From Clostridia bacterium (GTDB taxonomy: Bacteria; Bacillota; Clostridia; UBA1212): a stretch of DNA of 64,000 nt. The number at the start of each line of letters is the position of its first letter. The first letter of the stretch is position 1. Shown in pieces: positions 26,639-35,657 of the stretch. The stretch covers positions 30,756 to 94,755 of the forward strand of contig JAFSVU010000054.1 of the NCBI GenBank assembly GCA_017444825.1. The letters are read 5' to 3'. The notes beneath the pieces were generated by a model. It saw only the letters and a list, made by a program, of their open reading frames with translations, did not search any database and was not told where the DNA came from. Made by a program: the position numbers and the translations under genes.

Positions 26639-28699
26639 ATGCAAAGCGCAGATCTACGCAATGTTATACTTTTGGGTCACGGCGGCGTCGGTAAGACGTC
26701 TGTTGCCGAAGCGATGCTTTTCAACAGTAAAGCGATCAGCCGTCTCGGAAAGATTATGGACGGAAATACTACGCTTGATTATGACCCTGAGGAGATCAAG
26801 AGACAGTACTCCATTTATCTTTCAATGGCTCAGGTAGAGTGGAACAAGAAGAACATTAACCTGCTGGATGCTCCGGGCGCCCGTGATTTCATTGGCGAGA
26901 TGCTGGAAGGCATGGCAGTCGCGGATGCGGCCGTTATCGTTGTGGCAGGCGGCGTTGCAGTCGGAACAGAGAAGGCCTGGGAACTGGCTAACGAGAGAAA
27001 CATCCCCAGAGCGATCTTTGTAAACAAAATGAATGATGAGACGTCAGAATTCGAAAAGATCTACGCCGATATTAAGGAAAAGCTCGGAAACTCCTGCGTT
27101 CCCATCCAGCTCCCGATCATAGAGAACAGAAAATTTGTCGGCTTCGTCGACACTCTCCATATGAAGGCCAAAAAGTTCACCGCAAACGGCGACACCCAGG
27201 ATATAGCTATCCCGGCAGCTGTTCAGGGCCTTGCGGAAGAGATCCACAGCGCCATCGCCGAGATCGTTGCCGAGACTGACGATGAGCTCATGATGAAGTT
27301 CTTCGACGGCGAAGAGTTCACTGAGCAGGAGATCATTGCGGGCTTTACAAAAGCTGTCAAGTCCTGCGGATGCGCTCCGATACTTTTCGGCGCTGCAAGT
27401 GACAATAACGGTGTCAAAGAGCTGGCAAACTTCGTTTGCGAATACTTCCCGTCTCCTGTTGAGGCAGCGGAGGCAGACGCTTTCGATGCAGACGGAAAAG
27501 AGATCAAGGTCGCTCTCCACGCAGACGAGGCACCTGTGCTCTTCGTTTTCAAGACAGTCGTTGATGCATCCGGAAGGATTTCGATATTTAAGGTGATCAC
27601 CGGAACCGTTAAGAACGGCGACACTCTGAGAAACGTTGAAAAGGGCTCCGACGAGCGTATCGGCCAGCTCTATGTTCTGAGAGGCAAGACCCAGATACCC
27701 GTTCAGCAGCTTTCCGCAGGCGACATTGGCGCTATCGCGAAGCTCTCGAATACGTCCACCAGCGACACCCTGTCCGGCAAGGGCGCTTCCATCGTGATGC
27801 CTGCCATCAAGTTCCCGGAGGCTCAGTTCAGCCAGTCCATCAAGTGCCTTAAGAAGGGCGACGACGATAAACTCAGCCAGAGCCTTGCAAAACTCAGGGA
27901 CGAGGACAAGATCCTCACATTCGGTAACAACATCGAGACAGGCGAACTCGTTATCAATGCCACCGGTGAGAAGCATCTGGATATCGTTGTCAGCAAGCTG
28001 AAGAGTAGATACAACGTGGAAGTTAAGCTCGCTACCCCGAAGGTTGCGTACAGAGAGACTATCCGTAAGAAGGTCACTGAGGAGTACACCCACAAGAAAC
28101 AGTCCGGCGGCGCAGGCCAGTACGGTAAAGTCGTCATCGAGTTCGAACCCGGTGAACAGGACGAACTGGAATTCGGCGAGAGAGTCGTGGGCGGCAGCGT
28201 TCCGAAGCAGTTCTTCCCCTCCGTTGAGAAGGGTCTCGCGGAATCGGTCAAGCGCGGTGTTCTTGCAGGCTACCCCGTTGTAAAACTTAAAGCTACTCTC
28301 ATCGACGGTAAGTACCACCCGGTGGACTCCAAGGAAGTCGCATTCGTTACAGCGGCCAGCATGGCTTACAAGAACGGTCTCCCGAAGGCTTCTCCGGTCC
28401 TCCTTGAGCCTATCCTCAACGTAAAGGTCAACGTTCCTGACAAGTACATGGGCGACGTTATCGGCGACCTTAACAAGCGCAGAGGCAGAGTGCTCGGTAT
28501 GAACCCCGTGGGCGGCGGCAGACAGGAAGTGGAAGCTGAAGTTCCGGCAGCGGAAATGTGGACATATGCTACAGACCTCACGTCCATTGCCCAGGGCAGA
28601 GCGTCCTACACGTCAGAGTTCGTAAGATACGAAGATGTGCCCTCCAACGTCGCTGATTCGATCATCGAGGCTGCAAAGAAGGCCGAAGAGGAGGAATAA
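26639..28699 (+). CDS. Elongation factor G-like GTPase (EF-G paralogue)
   Basis: 686 residues from the ATG at 26639, with GGAGGA nine bases upstream; the frame is open further back but lacks a site. The full five-domain EF-G layout is present: G domain, domain II (VFKTVVDASGRISIFKVITG), domain IV (YTHKKQSGGAGQYGKVVIEFEP) and domain V ending VRYEDVPSNVAD. The GTP sites differ from canonical EF-G: G1 is GHGGVGKTS instead of AHIDAGKTT, switch I lacks the RGITI block, and G3 is DAPG instead of DTPGH; NKMN serves as G4. Such proteins form a separate EF-G-2-like family common in Clostridia, whose role is unclear. The canonical fusA is probably elsewhere. Confidence 0.88.
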   Translation: MQSADLRNVILLGHGGVGKTSVAEAMLFNSKAISRLGKIMDGNTTLDYDPEEIKRQYSIYLSMAQVEWNKKNINLLDAPGARDFIGEMLEGMAVADAAVIVVAGGVAVGTEKAWELANERNIPRAIFVNKMNDETSEFEKIYADIKEKLGNSCVPIQLPIIENRKFVGFVDTLHMKAKKFTANGDTQDIAIPAAVQGLAEEIHSAIAEIVAETDDELMMKFFDGEEFTEQEIIAGFTKAVKSCGCAPILFGAASDNNGVKELANFVCEYFPSPVEAAEADAFDADGKEIKVALHADEAPVLFVFKTVVDASGRISIFKVITGTVKNGDTLRNVEKGSDERIGQLYVLRGKTQIPVQQLSAGDIGAIAKLSNTSTSDTLSGKGASIVMPAIKFPEAQFSQSIKCLKKGDDDKLSQSLAKLRDEDKILTFGNNIETGELVINATGEKHLDIVVSKLKSRYNVEVKLATPKVAYRETIRKKVTEEYTHKKQSGGAGQYGKVVIEFEPGEQDELEFGERVVGGSVPKQFFPSVEKGLAESVKRGVLAGYPVVKLKATLIDGKYHPVDSKEVAFVTAASMAYKNGLPKASPVLLEPILNVKVNVPDKYMGDVIGDLNKRRGRVLGMNPVGGGRQEVEAEVPAAEMWTYATDLTSIAQGRASYTSEFVRYEDVPSNVADSIIEAAKKAEEEE

Positions 28700-28733
28700 T
28701 CCCCCGGTTAACGGGATCGGTTACAAAACATAC

Positions 28734-28779
28734 GGGGGAGCTAAGGAAAAGCCTCAGGGCGCCGGCGCTCTCCCTTTTT
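28734..28779 (+). terminator. Intrinsic terminator after the EF-G-like gene
   Basis: GGGGGAGC (28734-28741) pairs with GCTCTCCC (28767-28774) over eight positions including one G-T pair, with a 25-base loop that can fold further, followed by five T residues. Confidence 0.75.
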
Positions 28780-28835
28780 AAGCTGCGGACACTTTCACCG
28801 GCAGCCGTAAAATATAGTAGACAGGAGATAATATT

Positions 28836-29771
28836 ATGCCGTTAGTTACATCAAAGGAAATGTTTGAAAAGGCGTACAAGGGTGGCTATGCCATCGGCGC
28901 ATTTAATGTTAACAACATGGAGATCATCCAGGGTATCACCGAGGCGGCCAAGGAACTTCAGGCACCTCTCATCCTCCAGGTTTCATCCGGCGCGAGGAAA
29001 TATGCGAACCACACTTATCTGATCAAGCTCGTTGAGGCTGCGATCATCGAGACAGGCCTTCCGATCTGTCTCCACCTTGACCACGGCGACACCTTCGAGC
29101 TTTGCAAATCCTGCATCGACGGCGGTTTCACATCCGTTATGATCGACGGCTCTCACCACAGCTTTGAGGACAACATTGCCCTCACAAGACAGGTGGTGGA
29201 CTATGCTCATGCTCACGGCGTTGTCGTCGAAGGCGAGCTGGGCAGACTTGCGGGCATCGAGGACGCGGTAAACGTTTCCGCAGAGGACGCTTCCTACACC
29301 AATCCTGCTCAGGTCCAGGAATTCGTGGAGCGCACAGGCGTTGACTCCCTGGCTATCGCCATCGGAACCAGCCACGGCGCATACAAGTTCAAACCCGGCC
29401 AGAAGCCCCAGCTCAGATTCGACATCCTTGCAGAGGTCGAGAAGAGACTCCCCGGCTTCCCCATCGTTCTCCACGGCGCAAGCTCCGTTATTCCGGAGTT
29501 CGTTGAGACCATCAACAAGTACGGCGGCAACATGCCCGATGCTATAGGCATCCCCGAGGATATGCTGAGGAAGGCAGCCTCGATGGCAGTGTGCAAGATC
29601 AACATCGACTCCGACCTGAGGCTCGCCATGACCGCGGCCATCAGACAGTATTTCGCCGAGAACCCCGCTCACTTCGATCCGAGACAGTATCTGAAACCGG
29701 CGAGAGAGAACATTAAGAGGTTGGTTGCCCATAAGATTACTGACGTCCTCGGCTGTGACGGCAAAGCCTGA
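28836..29771 (+). CDS. fba: Class II fructose-1,6-bisphosphate aldolase
   Basis: 311 residues. The class II zinc sites are visible: HLDHG near 80, MIDGSHHSFEDN near 105, VEGELGRLAGIED near 130, the His in IGTSHGAYK near 178, and VLHGASSVI near 210. NIDSDLRLA near 260 is the phosphate loop. It cleaves fructose bisphosphate in glycolysis. An AGGAG site precedes the ATG. The HGASS loop replaces the HGGTG form of Bacillus FbaA, so KbaY/GatY-like substrates are an alternative, but the lone glycolytic enzyme is the better call. The stop codon overlaps the start of the repeat element at 29767. Confidence 0.88.
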   Translation: MPLVTSKEMFEKAYKGGYAIGAFNVNNMEIIQGITEAAKELQAPLILQVSSGARKYANHTYLIKLVEAAIIETGLPICLHLDHGDTFELCKSCIDGGFTSVMIDGSHHSFEDNIALTRQVVDYAHAHGVVVEGELGRLAGIEDAVNVSAEDASYTNPAQVQEFVERTGVDSLAIAIGTSHGAYKFKPGQKPQLRFDILAEVEKRLPGFPIVLHGASSVIPEFVETINKYGGNMPDAIGIPEDMLRKAASMAVCKINIDSDLRLAMTAAIRQYFAENPAHFDPRQYLKPARENIKRLVAHKITDVLGCDGKA

Positions 29772-29930
29772 TCGCTTTGTTCAGGCTCTTTGCGCAACCC
29801 TCAAGAGATTTGCTTTGCGAGAGCGCCCCGCTCGCAGTACCCTTGTACAGCTTCGGGAGCGCGCTCGCAAAAATAGCTCTGAACAAAGCGATCAGGGCCA
29901 AAGGCTCAGTCAGGCTCTTTGCGCAACCCT
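29767..29930. repeat. Intergenic element of nested inverted and direct repeats
   Basis: A perfect 18-bp inverted repeat pairs 29767-29784 (CCTGATCGCTTTGTTCAG) with 29879-29896. A 21-bp direct repeat occurs at 29781-29801 and 29910-29930; each copy contains the palindrome TTGCGCAA. Between the outer arms a second imperfect palindrome joins TTGCGAG near 29815 with CTCGCAA near 29864, followed by GCGC and CC/GG pairs, with a GTAC-CCTT-GTAC tip. No open frame of note is present and no T-run follows, so it is not a simple terminator. It could be a MITE-like or REP-like element or a structured RNA. Confidence 0.8.
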
Positions 29931-29963
29931 TAGGAGAGTAGAGAGACTTAAAAAGAGGTAATT

Positions 29964-30344
29964 ATGGATTATATTGAAGCTGCGGCAGCTTTGGGCCAGG
30001 CCCTGGTTGACAGCGCAGAATTTAAAAAAATGAATGCGGCGGAGGCGGAGACCTTCGCAAATACCGAGGCCACGGAGGTCCTTGTCGCGTACAGAAAGGC
30101 ACAGCAGGAGATGGCTGCCGCTGCGGGCGGAGACGTTTCCAAGGAGGAGCTTGAAGAGATCAGAACGAGGCTTTTGGAAAAACAGAAGGAACTCAATGCG
30201 AACGCGGTAATCAAGAACTACCTGGATTCGAAAAAGGCCTTCGATCAGATGATGCAGGAAGTAAACAGTGTGCTTCAGCATTATCTGGAAGGCGGAGCTG
30301 CAAACTGCAGCGGAAGCTGCGAGACCTGCGGAGGCTGCAATTAA
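29964..30344 (+). CDS. YlbF/YmcA family protein with C-terminal cysteine cluster
   Basis: 126 residues with AAGAGG before the ATG. The body is the helical com_ylbF fold (FKKMNAAEAETFANTEATE, VSKEELEEIRTRLLEKQKELNAN, IKNYLDSKKAFDQMM). In Bacillus, YlbF, YmcA and YaaT form the RicAFT complex, which carries 4Fe-4S clusters and affects RNase Y, competence and sporulation. The C-terminus here ends in NCSGSCETCGGCN, that is C-x3-C-x2-C-x2-C, suited to a metal or iron-sulfur site. Neither ymcA nor yaaT is adjacent. The link to RNA processing is by family only. Confidence 0.8.
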   Translation: MDYIEAAAALGQALVDSAEFKKMNAAEAETFANTEATEVLVAYRKAQQEMAAAAGGDVSKEELEEIRTRLLEKQKELNANAVIKNYLDSKKAFDQMMQEVNSVLQHYLEGGAANCSGSCETCGGCN

Positions 30345-30363
30345 TCTAAGCGGCCGTGAAAGT

Positions 30364-30389
30364 ATAGCGGATATTTCCGCTATCTTTTA
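30364..30389 (+). terminator. Hairpin terminator between ylbF-like and mutS
   Basis: ATAGCGGA (30364-30371) and TCCGCTAT (30376-30383) form a perfect eight-pair stem with a four-base loop, followed by CTTTTATATT. The T-run is short. Confidence 0.6.
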
Positions 30390-30402
30390 TATTAAAGACG
30401 AT

Positions 30403-33108
30403 ATGACAAAACCAATGACAACTGAAGAGCTCATGGGGCGCGTAACGCCAATGATGCGGCAATATCTCGAAACAAAACAAAAGGCCGGCGACTGCCTGCT
30501 TTTTTTCAGGCTTGGCGACTTTTATGAGTTGTTTTTTGAGGATGCTGAGATCGCCTCGAGAGAGTTGGAACTGGTGCTGACGGGGAAGGATTGCGGCCTG
30601 GAGGAGAGGGCGCCCATGTGCGGCATCCCCTACCATGCGGCGACTTCATACATCGGAAGACTTGTGTCGAGGGGATACAAGGTGGCGGTGTGCGAGCAGA
30701 TGGAGAACCCGGCATTGGCGAAGGGAATCGTTAAACGGGAAATAATCAAGGTCTACACGCCTGGAACAGTCACCGACGAGGCGATGCTTGATCAGAAGTC
30801 GAATAACTTTATCGCTGCGGTGTTCGGCATTGGTTCGTTCTACGGACTTGCCTGCTGTGATATAACCACCGGTGAATTCAGGGTGACCTCGTTTACCGTT
30901 GGCGCGTCCCTGACCCATCTGAAGGACGAGATCGCAAGACTTACGCCCAAGGAGCTGGTGGTGAACAGCGACTGCCCTGAGGCGGATGAGATCATTGCGG
31001 CTGCGGAGACGTATTCGGGAGCTTTTGCGGGCAAGATCGGTCCGGAGATGTTCGATCAGGCCGAGGCTGAAGAGGCTTTAAACAGGATCATAAGCGCGAA
31101 GAAGAAAATAAGGAGCAGCTTTGAAAGCGACAGCCGTATCTCAAAAGAAACCAATGAGACAGGCTCCTTTACAGGTGCGGACAACTGGGCCGTGAAGGCG
31201 GCGGGCTGCCTCATAAAAGTGCTGGAGGACACCCAAAAGATAGCCCTCGAGGGAATCATAAGGCCGGTGCTTTACAAGACTACCGAGTTTTTAACGGTGG
31301 ACGCCCAGTCAAGGAGAAACCTTGAGATAAGCGAGTCCATGAGGGACCGGAGAAAATACGGCTCCCTGCTGTGGGTGCTTGACCGCACGGAGACGGCAAT
31401 GGGCGGAAGAAAGCTGAGAAGCTGGCTGGAGACGCCCCTTATAGACAAGGAAGAGATAAACAAAAGACAGGACGCGGTGGCGGAGCTTTTCGACAAGTTT
31501 ATGCTGAGGAGCGAGATGATCGAGCACTTAAAAGGCGTATATGACATCGAAAGACTGGCGGGAAGAGTCACCATGGGCAGCGGCAACGCAAGAGAAATGC
31601 TGTCACTGAAGCAGTCGCTGATGAAGCTTCCGGCATTGAAGGACCTTCTCCGCGGTGCGGGCTCGGAGCTCCTTCGGGAGATCTACGACAGCATAGACAC
31701 GCTGGACAGCCTTGCGGAGCTGCTGGAGAGGGCGATTGCCGACGATCCGCCTGTTACCATAACCGACGGCGACATAATCAAGAAGGGCTTTGACGAGACC
31801 ATTGACCATTACAGAGCCGCCAATGTGGACGGAAAGCGCTGGCTTTCGGAGCTTGAGGCCAGAGAGCGGGAGAAGACCGGCATAAAGAAGCTGAAGGTGG
31901 GGTATAACACTGTTTTTGGCTATTATATCGAAATATCTAACTCCTTTAAGGATCTGGTGCCCCCGGATTACGTGAGAAAACAGACATTGACCAATGCGGA
32001 AAGATACATCACAGACGAACTGAAAAAGCTTGAGACGGAGCTTCTGGACGCCGAAAGAAATCTCAAGGCTCTTGAAGAGCAGAGATTCAAAGAAGTCAGG
32101 GACGTGGCCGCAAGCTACTCTCAGGAGCTTCACAGAAATGCGGACGCGGTGGCGGTGCTTGACGTTCTCTGCTCATTTGCAACTGTTGCGGAGCGGGAAA
32201 ACTACGTGCGCCCCGAGATAAAGGACGAGACCGTCATTGAACTTAAAAACGCCAGGCACCCGGTGGTGGAAAAGATGCCGGGGTGCGACGTGTTCGTTCC
32301 CAACGACGCAAGACTTGACTGCAATGAAAATATGCTCCTCGTTATCACGGGACCTAACATGGCAGGTAAATCCACTTATATGAGGATGGTGGCGCTGATA
32401 GTGCTCATGGCCCAGACCGGGTCCTTCGTGCCGGCAGATGAGGCCGTGGTGGGCATTGCGGACAGGCTGTTTACAAGGGTAGGCGCCAGCGACGACCTTG
32501 CCCAGGGACGGTCGACCTTCATGGTGGAGATGTGCGAGGTGGCCAACATTGTCGAAAATGCCACAGCGCGGAGCCTCCTGATACTGGATGAGATCGGACG
32601 GGGCACCAGCACCTTCGACGGTCTTTCGATCGCCTGGTCCGTGCTTGAATTTATCGTGGAAAATCTTAAGTGCAGGACTCTCTTTGCGACCCATTACCAC
32701 GAGCTGACGGAGCTGGAGGACAAGCTTCCGGGCGTCAAGAATTACTGCGTCGACGTCAGAAAGAAGGGCGACGAGATCACGTTCCTGAGGAAGATCAAAA
32801 GAGGCGGTGCCGACGGAAGCTACGGTATATCCGTTGCCATGCTGGCGGGACTTCCCAAGGCGATCACCATAAGGGCGAAGGAGATATTGGCGTCTCTCGA
32901 AGAGGCAGACCTGGGAAAGAAGGAGATGAAGAACGTGGGACGGCGTAAGGAAAATTCGGACCTTGACCTGTTCTCCTTTGCAACCGCCGCCGCGATGCAG
33001 GACGATATCATCACAGAGCTCAGAGAGATGGACGTGACCAAGATGACTCCGATGGAGTGCATGAACACTCTTTACAATCTGGCGAAACGCGCCAATGACA
33101 GAAAGTGA
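30403..33108 (+). CDS. mutS: DNA mismatch repair protein MutS
   Basis: 901 residues from the ATG at 30403; no strong ribosome binding site is seen, and an ATG at 30415 is possible. The mismatch-binding Phe-x-Glu lies in LGDFYELFFEDA near residue 37. The ATPase has Walker A GPNMAGKSTYMRM near 650, Walker B LLILDEIGRGTSTFDG near 725, and the FATHYHEL motif. The C-terminal helix-turn-helix ends near FDMTKMTPMECMNTLYNL. MutS recognises base mismatches. mutL usually follows mutS in Clostridia but is absent from this window. Confidence 0.96.
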   Translation: MTKPMTTEELMGRVTPMMRQYLETKQKAGDCLLFFRLGDFYELFFEDAEIASRELELVLTGKDCGLEERAPMCGIPYHAATSYIGRLVSRGYKVAVCEQMENPALAKGIVKREIIKVYTPGTVTDEAMLDQKSNNFIAAVFGIGSFYGLACCDITTGEFRVTSFTVGASLTHLKDEIARLTPKELVVNSDCPEADEIIAAAETYSGAFAGKIGPEMFDQAEAEEALNRIISAKKKIRSSFESDSRISKETNETGSFTGADNWAVKAAGCLIKVLEDTQKIALEGIIRPVLYKTTEFLTVDAQSRRNLEISESMRDRRKYGSLLWVLDRTETAMGGRKLRSWLETPLIDKEEINKRQDAVAELFDKFMLRSEMIEHLKGVYDIERLAGRVTMGSGNAREMLSLKQSLMKLPALKDLLRGAGSELLREIYDSIDTLDSLAELLERAIADDPPVTITDGDIIKKGFDETIDHYRAANVDGKRWLSELEAREREKTGIKKLKVGYNTVFGYYIEISNSFKDLVPPDYVRKQTLTNAERYITDELKKLETELLDAERNLKALEEQRFKEVRDVAASYSQELHRNADAVAVLDVLCSFATVAERENYVRPEIKDETVIELKNARHPVVEKMPGCDVFVPNDARLDCNENMLLVITGPNMAGKSTYMRMVALIVLMAQTGSFVPADEAVVGIADRLFTRVGASDDLAQGRSTFMVEMCEVANIVENATARSLLILDEIGRGTSTFDGLSIAWSVLEFIVENLKCRTLFATHYHELTELEDKLPGVKNYCVDVRKKGDEITFLRKIKRGGADGSYGISVAMLAGLPKAITIRAKEILASLEEADLGKKEMKNVGRRKENSDLDLFSFATAAAMQDDIITELREMDVTKMTPMECMNTLYNLAKRANDRK

Positions 33109-33184
33109 CACCATTTGTCACTACCTCCATGTCTACGTTTATGTTAGAATTTCATCTGTAAATTACAGGTTTTTGGGAATTATT

Positions 33185-34729
33185 ATGAGATCAAATCCGC
33201 TGAAAAAACTTAAATACATGGTCCCCGAGGCTGTCATTTCTCTGATTGCCGTTGCGGGGCTCCTGGCGGCTTTTGTGGTCGTGATGACGATGACAAAATA
33301 TACCGTATGGTATTCGGTGGTCGCCGCGGTTGTCACGGTACTGCTTTTTTCGGTGTGTCTTTCGGCCTGCATTTTTCTTCTGGGAGGGGAGCTCCGGAAA
33401 GCCTGCGGAAGACCTGCGGGGGAAAATCCGGAGGATCTTGCGATCTCTCCTTTGAACTGCGGGGAGAGGCCCTGCGGCAAGGTGATCCTCAGGGATATAC
33501 TCATAATATCCGCATGCTGCGTGGTCTTTGCCCTTGCGACGGTATGCCTTACTGCATTGCTTAGATGGGCTGTGGGGTACAGCGGCTCCTTTTCCGATCT
33601 GGTGAGAGGCAGGTTCGGGACTCTCGACAGCCAGCATTACCTGTATATAGCGGAACACGGCTACACTCCCGCTACAAGCGACGAATACGGCAGGGTGGTG
33701 GAAATTGTTTTCTTCCCGGGATATCCCGCGGCCGTGCGGGTCCTGGGCCTTATCATAAAAGACTATTTTGCGGCGGGAATGATAGTTTCGTTCATCTCCT
33801 TTAACGCCGCAGCGGTGCTGCTTTATCTCCTTATGACGGAGGAATACTCGAGGCAGGATGCCTGGTATGCGGTGATCATCCTTTTCCTTATGCCCGGCTC
33901 GTTCTTCTTTGTATCGCCAATGTCGGAGAGCATGTTCCTGGCTTTAACCCTCGGGACGCTGCTCCTCATCAAAAAAAAGAAGTGGCTCGGGGCAGGGGCC
34001 TGCGGGCTCTACTGCGCGTTCACAAGGTCTGCGGGAATAATCATAGCTGCGGTGTTCGTTTTCGAACTTTTCAAGGATTTCCTGTCTGAGCTCGCCGCGG
34101 CAAAGGCGTCTGGACAGCTTCCCGCGAAAAAGGTTTTCGGCATCGTTTGGAGCTATTTCAAAAAGTGCATTCCGGTGCTTCTCATCGGTTTTGGTCTTTT
34201 GATGTATCTTGTGATAAATTGCGCAATGAACGGCGATCCCCTGTCGTTCGTATATTACGAAAAGAAACAGTGGGGACAGTCCCTGGGCTGGTTCTTTGAG
34301 ACCGCAGCCTACAGCGCCGCCAATATCGTCAAATACATGAGCGGAGAAATGGGTACGAGGACCTACACCGGCTACTCGGTCTTTGCAATGAACCTGGTGG
34401 CCATGACGGGCATCCTCACCACCATCGCGGTAAAATGGAAAAAGCTCCGGGGCTCATACGTGTTCTATGCCCTGGCATATTTCGCGGTGTCCTACGGCGT
34501 CACCTGGCTTCTCAGCGGCATGCGTTACATGGACGGGCTGTTTTTGATGCCAATGGCATTGGCGGCGGGCAGCGGGAAGTATCTGCCCTTCAAAATGAAA
34601 GGATCGGAAGACTCGGGAAACGCCGATCTTATCCCGGGTAGGGTGAGAAACATAATCCTTATGGCTTCGATGGCTGCTCTCTCGGCAGTATATCTTCTGT
34701 TTTTCTGTAAGAGTTTTCAGATCTGGTAG
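33185..34729 (+). CDS. PIG-V-like membrane mannosyltransferase family protein
   Basis: 514 residues from the ATG at 33185. About ten to twelve hydrophobic segments are present. LDSQHYLYIAEHGY near 150 corresponds to the GPI mannosyltransferase 2 (PIG-V) family motif, with an acidic residue at the start of the first large outer loop, then FFPGYPAAVR; the C-terminal region has SGMRYMDGLFLMP. Family members are GT-C transferases that use polyprenyl-phosphate sugars. In bacteria the acceptor is mostly unknown; a surface glycan or lipid is the likely target. It lies between mutS and ribU and seems to be transcribed on its own or from mutS. Confidence 0.75.
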   Translation: MRSNPLKKLKYMVPEAVISLIAVAGLLAAFVVVMTMTKYTVWYSVVAAVVTVLLFSVCLSACIFLLGGELRKACGRPAGENPEDLAISPLNCGERPCGKVILRDILIISACCVVFALATVCLTALLRWAVGYSGSFSDLVRGRFGTLDSQHYLYIAEHGYTPATSDEYGRVVEIVFFPGYPAAVRVLGLIIKDYFAAGMIVSFISFNAAAVLLYLLMTEEYSRQDAWYAVIILFLMPGSFFFVSPMSESMFLALTLGTLLLIKKKKWLGAGACGLYCAFTRSAGIIIAAVFVFELFKDFLSELAAAKASGQLPAKKVFGIVWSYFKKCIPVLLIGFGLLMYLVINCAMNGDPLSFVYYEKKQWGQSLGWFFETAAYSAANIVKYMSGEMGTRTYTGYSVFAMNLVAMTGILTTIAVKWKKLRGSYVFYALAYFAVSYGVTWLLSGMRYMDGLFLMPMALAAGSGKYLPFKMKGSEDSGNADLIPGRVRNIILMASMAALSAVYLLFFCKSFQIW

Positions 34730-34789
34730 TCTCTTTAAAACCGGTTTTGCATACGAATAATAAATGATTTCTTGAAAGCTTCATTTACC

Positions 34790-34818
34790 TTGACGGCTTC
34801 CATATCTTGCGGTAAAAT
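34790..34818 (+). promoter_or_regulatory. Sigma-A promoter of ribU
   Basis: TTGACG and TAAAAT are separated by exactly 17 bases. The leader to the ATG at 34908 is about 83 bases and shows no FMN riboswitch core. Confidence 0.7.
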
Positions 34819-34907
34819 AGACCAAGTCCCGAGGCCGCTGCTTATGGCGCGAGGGCCGTTGCCGCGGATAATTGATAAACGCACGGCGGCATGGAAAGGA
34901 TGGTAAC

Positions 34908-35624
34908 ATGAAGAAAACTTTTAATGTCAGGATGCTTGTGACCTGCGCTGTGATGAGCGCTATTGGCGTTGTTCTCGCCTTTTTTATTCATTTTCCGATC
35001 ATTCCGGCGGTGCCGTTCCTTGAGTACGATCCTGCAGATATACTGATATTCGTTTCAACGTACGCTTTCGGGATCCCGGTGGGTCTTGCCATGACTGTGG
35101 TGGTCGCTCTGGTGCAGGGCCTCACGGTGAGCGCGGGCAGTGGATTTACGGGCATACTTATGCATATCATTTCCACCGGCGGGTACGTGCTTGCCGCGGG
35201 ACTTGTGTACAGGGCTACTGATGCCTTGAGGCGTTCAAAAGCGGGCAAGACCGGCCCCGAGATCGTGAGTTTATCGCTTTCGACTGCGGCGGGTATGGCT
35301 GCCACGGTGGGACTTATGACTCTCTGGAACATATTGCTGACGCCGGTATTCATGGGCATCGAGAGGGATTTCCTCATAAAGAATTTCCTCGGGCTCATAG
35401 TGCTTTTTAACCTTATCAAGATATCCATAAACGGCGTTGCGTCCGCTGTGTTTGCCGTTCCTTTCAGAAAGCTGGCGGAGAAGTTCCCCGGGGAGAGGTC
35501 GATACTTTACGAGGGCAAAAGCGGCGGCGGAAAAAGCAGGTACGTGGAGACCGCATTCGGTCTGGCTGTAATACTTGTCGAACTTCTGGTGATCGGCATA
35601 ATCGCATTTACGGTGGCGGGCTGA
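34908..35624 (+). CDS. ribU: ECF transporter S component, riboflavin type (RibU-like)
   Basis: 238 residues from the ATG at 34908, with GGAAAGGA upstream. Six membrane segments and the motif VPFLEYDPADILIFVSTYAFG near residues 37-57 match the riboflavin S component; EYDPADI is characteristic of RibU. It would bind riboflavin and pair with a shared ECF energising module (EcfA-EcfA'-EcfT) encoded elsewhere. RibU in Firmicutes is often controlled by an FMN riboswitch; none is recognisable here. Confidence 0.85.
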   Translation: MKKTFNVRMLVTCAVMSAIGVVLAFFIHFPIIPAVPFLEYDPADILIFVSTYAFGIPVGLAMTVVVALVQGLTVSAGSGFTGILMHIISTGGYVLAAGLVYRATDALRRSKAGKTGPEIVSLSLSTAAGMAATVGLMTLWNILLTPVFMGIERDFLIKNFLGLIVLFNLIKISINGVASAVFAVPFRKLAEKFPGERSILYEGKSGGGKSRYVETAFGLAVILVELLVIGIIAFTVAG

Positions 35625-35657
35625 GAATACAAGGCGGCCTGCATTGGCGAGGAAAAA

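Noticed and set aside
27044..28318. Long open frame antisense to the EF-G-like gene
   Set aside because: Same reason: a shadow of a strongly biased coding strand.
28700..28733. Small CCCG-GTTAA-CGGG hairpin just after the EF-G-like stop
   Set aside because: Four-pair stem with no T-run; the strong terminator follows it.
34730..34907. FMN riboswitch before ribU
   Set aside because: I could not find the conserved core or the paired stems.
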